A stretch of 13,401 nt of DNA from Acidimicrobiia bacterium. Lineage in GTDB: Bacteria > Actinomycetota > Acidimicrobiia > Spongiisociales > ZC4RG35. The notes beneath the pieces were generated by a model. The model had not been told where the DNA came from and ran no database searches. It saw only the letters and a program-made list of their open reading frames with translations. Location: contig JAOUGY010000075.1 in NCBI GenBank assembly GCA_029865445.1, positions 1 through 13,401 of the forward strand. The letters run 5' to 3'. This document shows, piece after piece, positions 12,575 to 13,401 of the stretch; positions within the stretch are counted from its first letter, which is position 1, and each line of letters starts with the position of its first letter. A program made the translations under genes and the position numbers.

Positions 12575-13401
12575 TCACGGCTCCCCGCCGCCGTCCAACC
12601 CCAGATACTCCTGCCGGAAGTCCTCGTCGAGATCGCCGAACGGGTCGGGGGCCCCCGTCACGGTCCACACGTGGATCATCTCGTTGGTCAGCGCCACGGT
12701 GAACGAACCGACGGGACACATCCCGAACGGCGAGACCAATGAGACGGTCAGTCCCGGAATCACCCCGACGCACACCTGCTCGTGGGCATGCCAGACCGTG
12801 AGCGGACCGCCGATCATCGGACCCGGTACGCCCACCCCTGGCATCTGAAACATCGCACCCAACAACACCGGGGAACCGCTGGCGTCGACTCCGTACACCA
12901 GGGTCTCAGGGTGCTCGGGATCGAGAATGCGGCCGTCGTCGAGATATGCCGGGTTGTCGGCGTGGTGGTCCACTCCCCAGACGTCGGCGACGTCATAGCC
13001 GGCGGATGCCGCGACGGACACGTCTTCGTACTCGGCGATCGCCGCGGCCGTTGCTGCTGCGAGGTCTGATGCAGCCTCGGCCTCCTCGATGGTTGGCTGT
13101 CGCGCCACTCCCACCGGCATCGCCATACCGGCCGCAGGCGTCTCACCGACATGATGGGACACTCCGGCACTGAGAGCGGACCCGAAGGCGGCGACCGACG
13201 TCACGACGGCGAGGAAGGCCGTCGCAGCCACGCCGAGCCGGTGCCGTCGCGAGGGGAGTGCCACCGCCAGCAGCCCGAGCAACTCGAAGGTCTTCACGAT
13301 CATGACCACCTGGTCGGGCACCGTCCCACCGGCCACGGAGATGGGCACGCCTAGGAGCGAGGCGACGAGCGCCATCACACCCAGACCCGATCGACCGAGG
13401 A
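12575..13401 (-). CDS. Membrane-anchored protein with conserved His-rich extracellular domain (5' partial)
   Basis: The frame stays open to the window edge through hydrophobic sequence, so the start lies outside; a GTG at 13378 is only the first start codon inside. Numbering from it, two or more hydrophobic segments (about 1-18, 27-42 and 49-70) precede a soluble domain of about 180 residues. This domain has DVWGVDHHADNPAYLDDG, then LDPEHPETLVYG, GAMFQMP, PGPMIGGPLTVWHAHEQVC and MCPVGSF. I recognise this pattern from uncharacterised actinobacterial proteins but know no function. The HH, HAH and two Cys residues could bind a metal such as copper; this is inference. The C-terminal tail is acidic (DPFGDLDEDF). 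The stop is 33 bases from the operator of microprotein module 2. No clear terminator follows. Confidence 0.75.
   Translation of the reverse strand, partial: LGRSGLGVMALVASLLGVPISVAGGTVPDQVVMIVKTFELLGLLAVALPSRRHRLGVAATAFLAVVTSVAAFGSALSAGVSHHVGETPAAGMAMPVGVARQPTIEEAEAASDLAAATAAAIAEYEDVSVAASAGYDVADVWGVDHHADNPAYLDDGRILDPEHPETLVYGVDASGSPVLLGAMFQMPGVGVPGPMIGGPLTVWHAHEQVCVGVIPGLTVSLVSPFGMCPVGSFTVALTNEMIHVWTVTGAPDPFGDLDEDFRQEYLGLDGGGEP

Noticed and set aside
12549..12584. GGAGCCG / CGGCTCC inverted repeat around the last gene's stop as a terminator
   Set aside because: Only 7 bp with a 22-base loop and no T tract; too weak to call in GC-rich sequence.

Overview
The window is GC-rich, uses ATG and GTG starts, and carries families common in high-GC Gram-positives: class III cyclases fused to other domains, a large ATP-binding LuxR (LAL) regulator, a PIG-L deacetylase and an OsmC-like protein. 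This suggests a chromosomal segment of an actinobacterium; the lineage cannot be fixed from the sequence. There are no tRNA or rRNA genes, CRISPR arrays or transposases. No gene-free stretch exceeds 300 bases.

Layout. (1) Bases 1-2930: an alpha/beta-hydrolase-like/cyclase fusion (5' end outside the window) converges on a cyclase/TolB-like/TPR protein. Both stop codons lie in the arms of one shared hairpin. (2) 2931-4403: a minus-strand operon of GNAT acetyltransferase, AzlC and AzlD with overlapping genes. (3) 4529-7093: a LAL-type LuxR regulator, divergent from that operon and probably leaderless. (4) 7109-10107: a minus-strand run of an OsmC-like protein, a class A flavoprotein monooxygenase-like protein and a CzcO/FMO-like flavoprotein. 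(5) 10304-11751: a divergent, translationally coupled pair of a double-hotdog-like protein and a PIG-L/LmbE deacetylase. (6) 11792-12541: two tandem paralogous mini-operons, each encoding a 33-aa and a 36-aa protein with a 4-base overlap and its own promoter and terminator. (7) 12575-end: a 5'-truncated membrane-anchored protein with a conserved His-rich domain.

The strongest signal is regulatory. Five promoters (GNAT-azlCD, osmC operon, hotdog-PIG-L operon and both microprotein operons) share an inverted repeat of the form ATGGGY-N4-7-ACSSAT, followed after 21-22 bases by a TACSTT -10 element. The repeat lies over the -35 region, where an activator would sit. The GNAT copy also lies upstream of the LAL regulator gene. 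The simplest model is that this regulator, or another dimeric activator, controls a local regulon of an acetyltransferase/amino-acid exporter, flavoenzymes, OsmC, hotdog/PIG-L enzymes and two duplicated pairs of microproteins. The sequence shows the motif and the gene pairs directly; the identity of the regulator and the function of the microproteins are inference.
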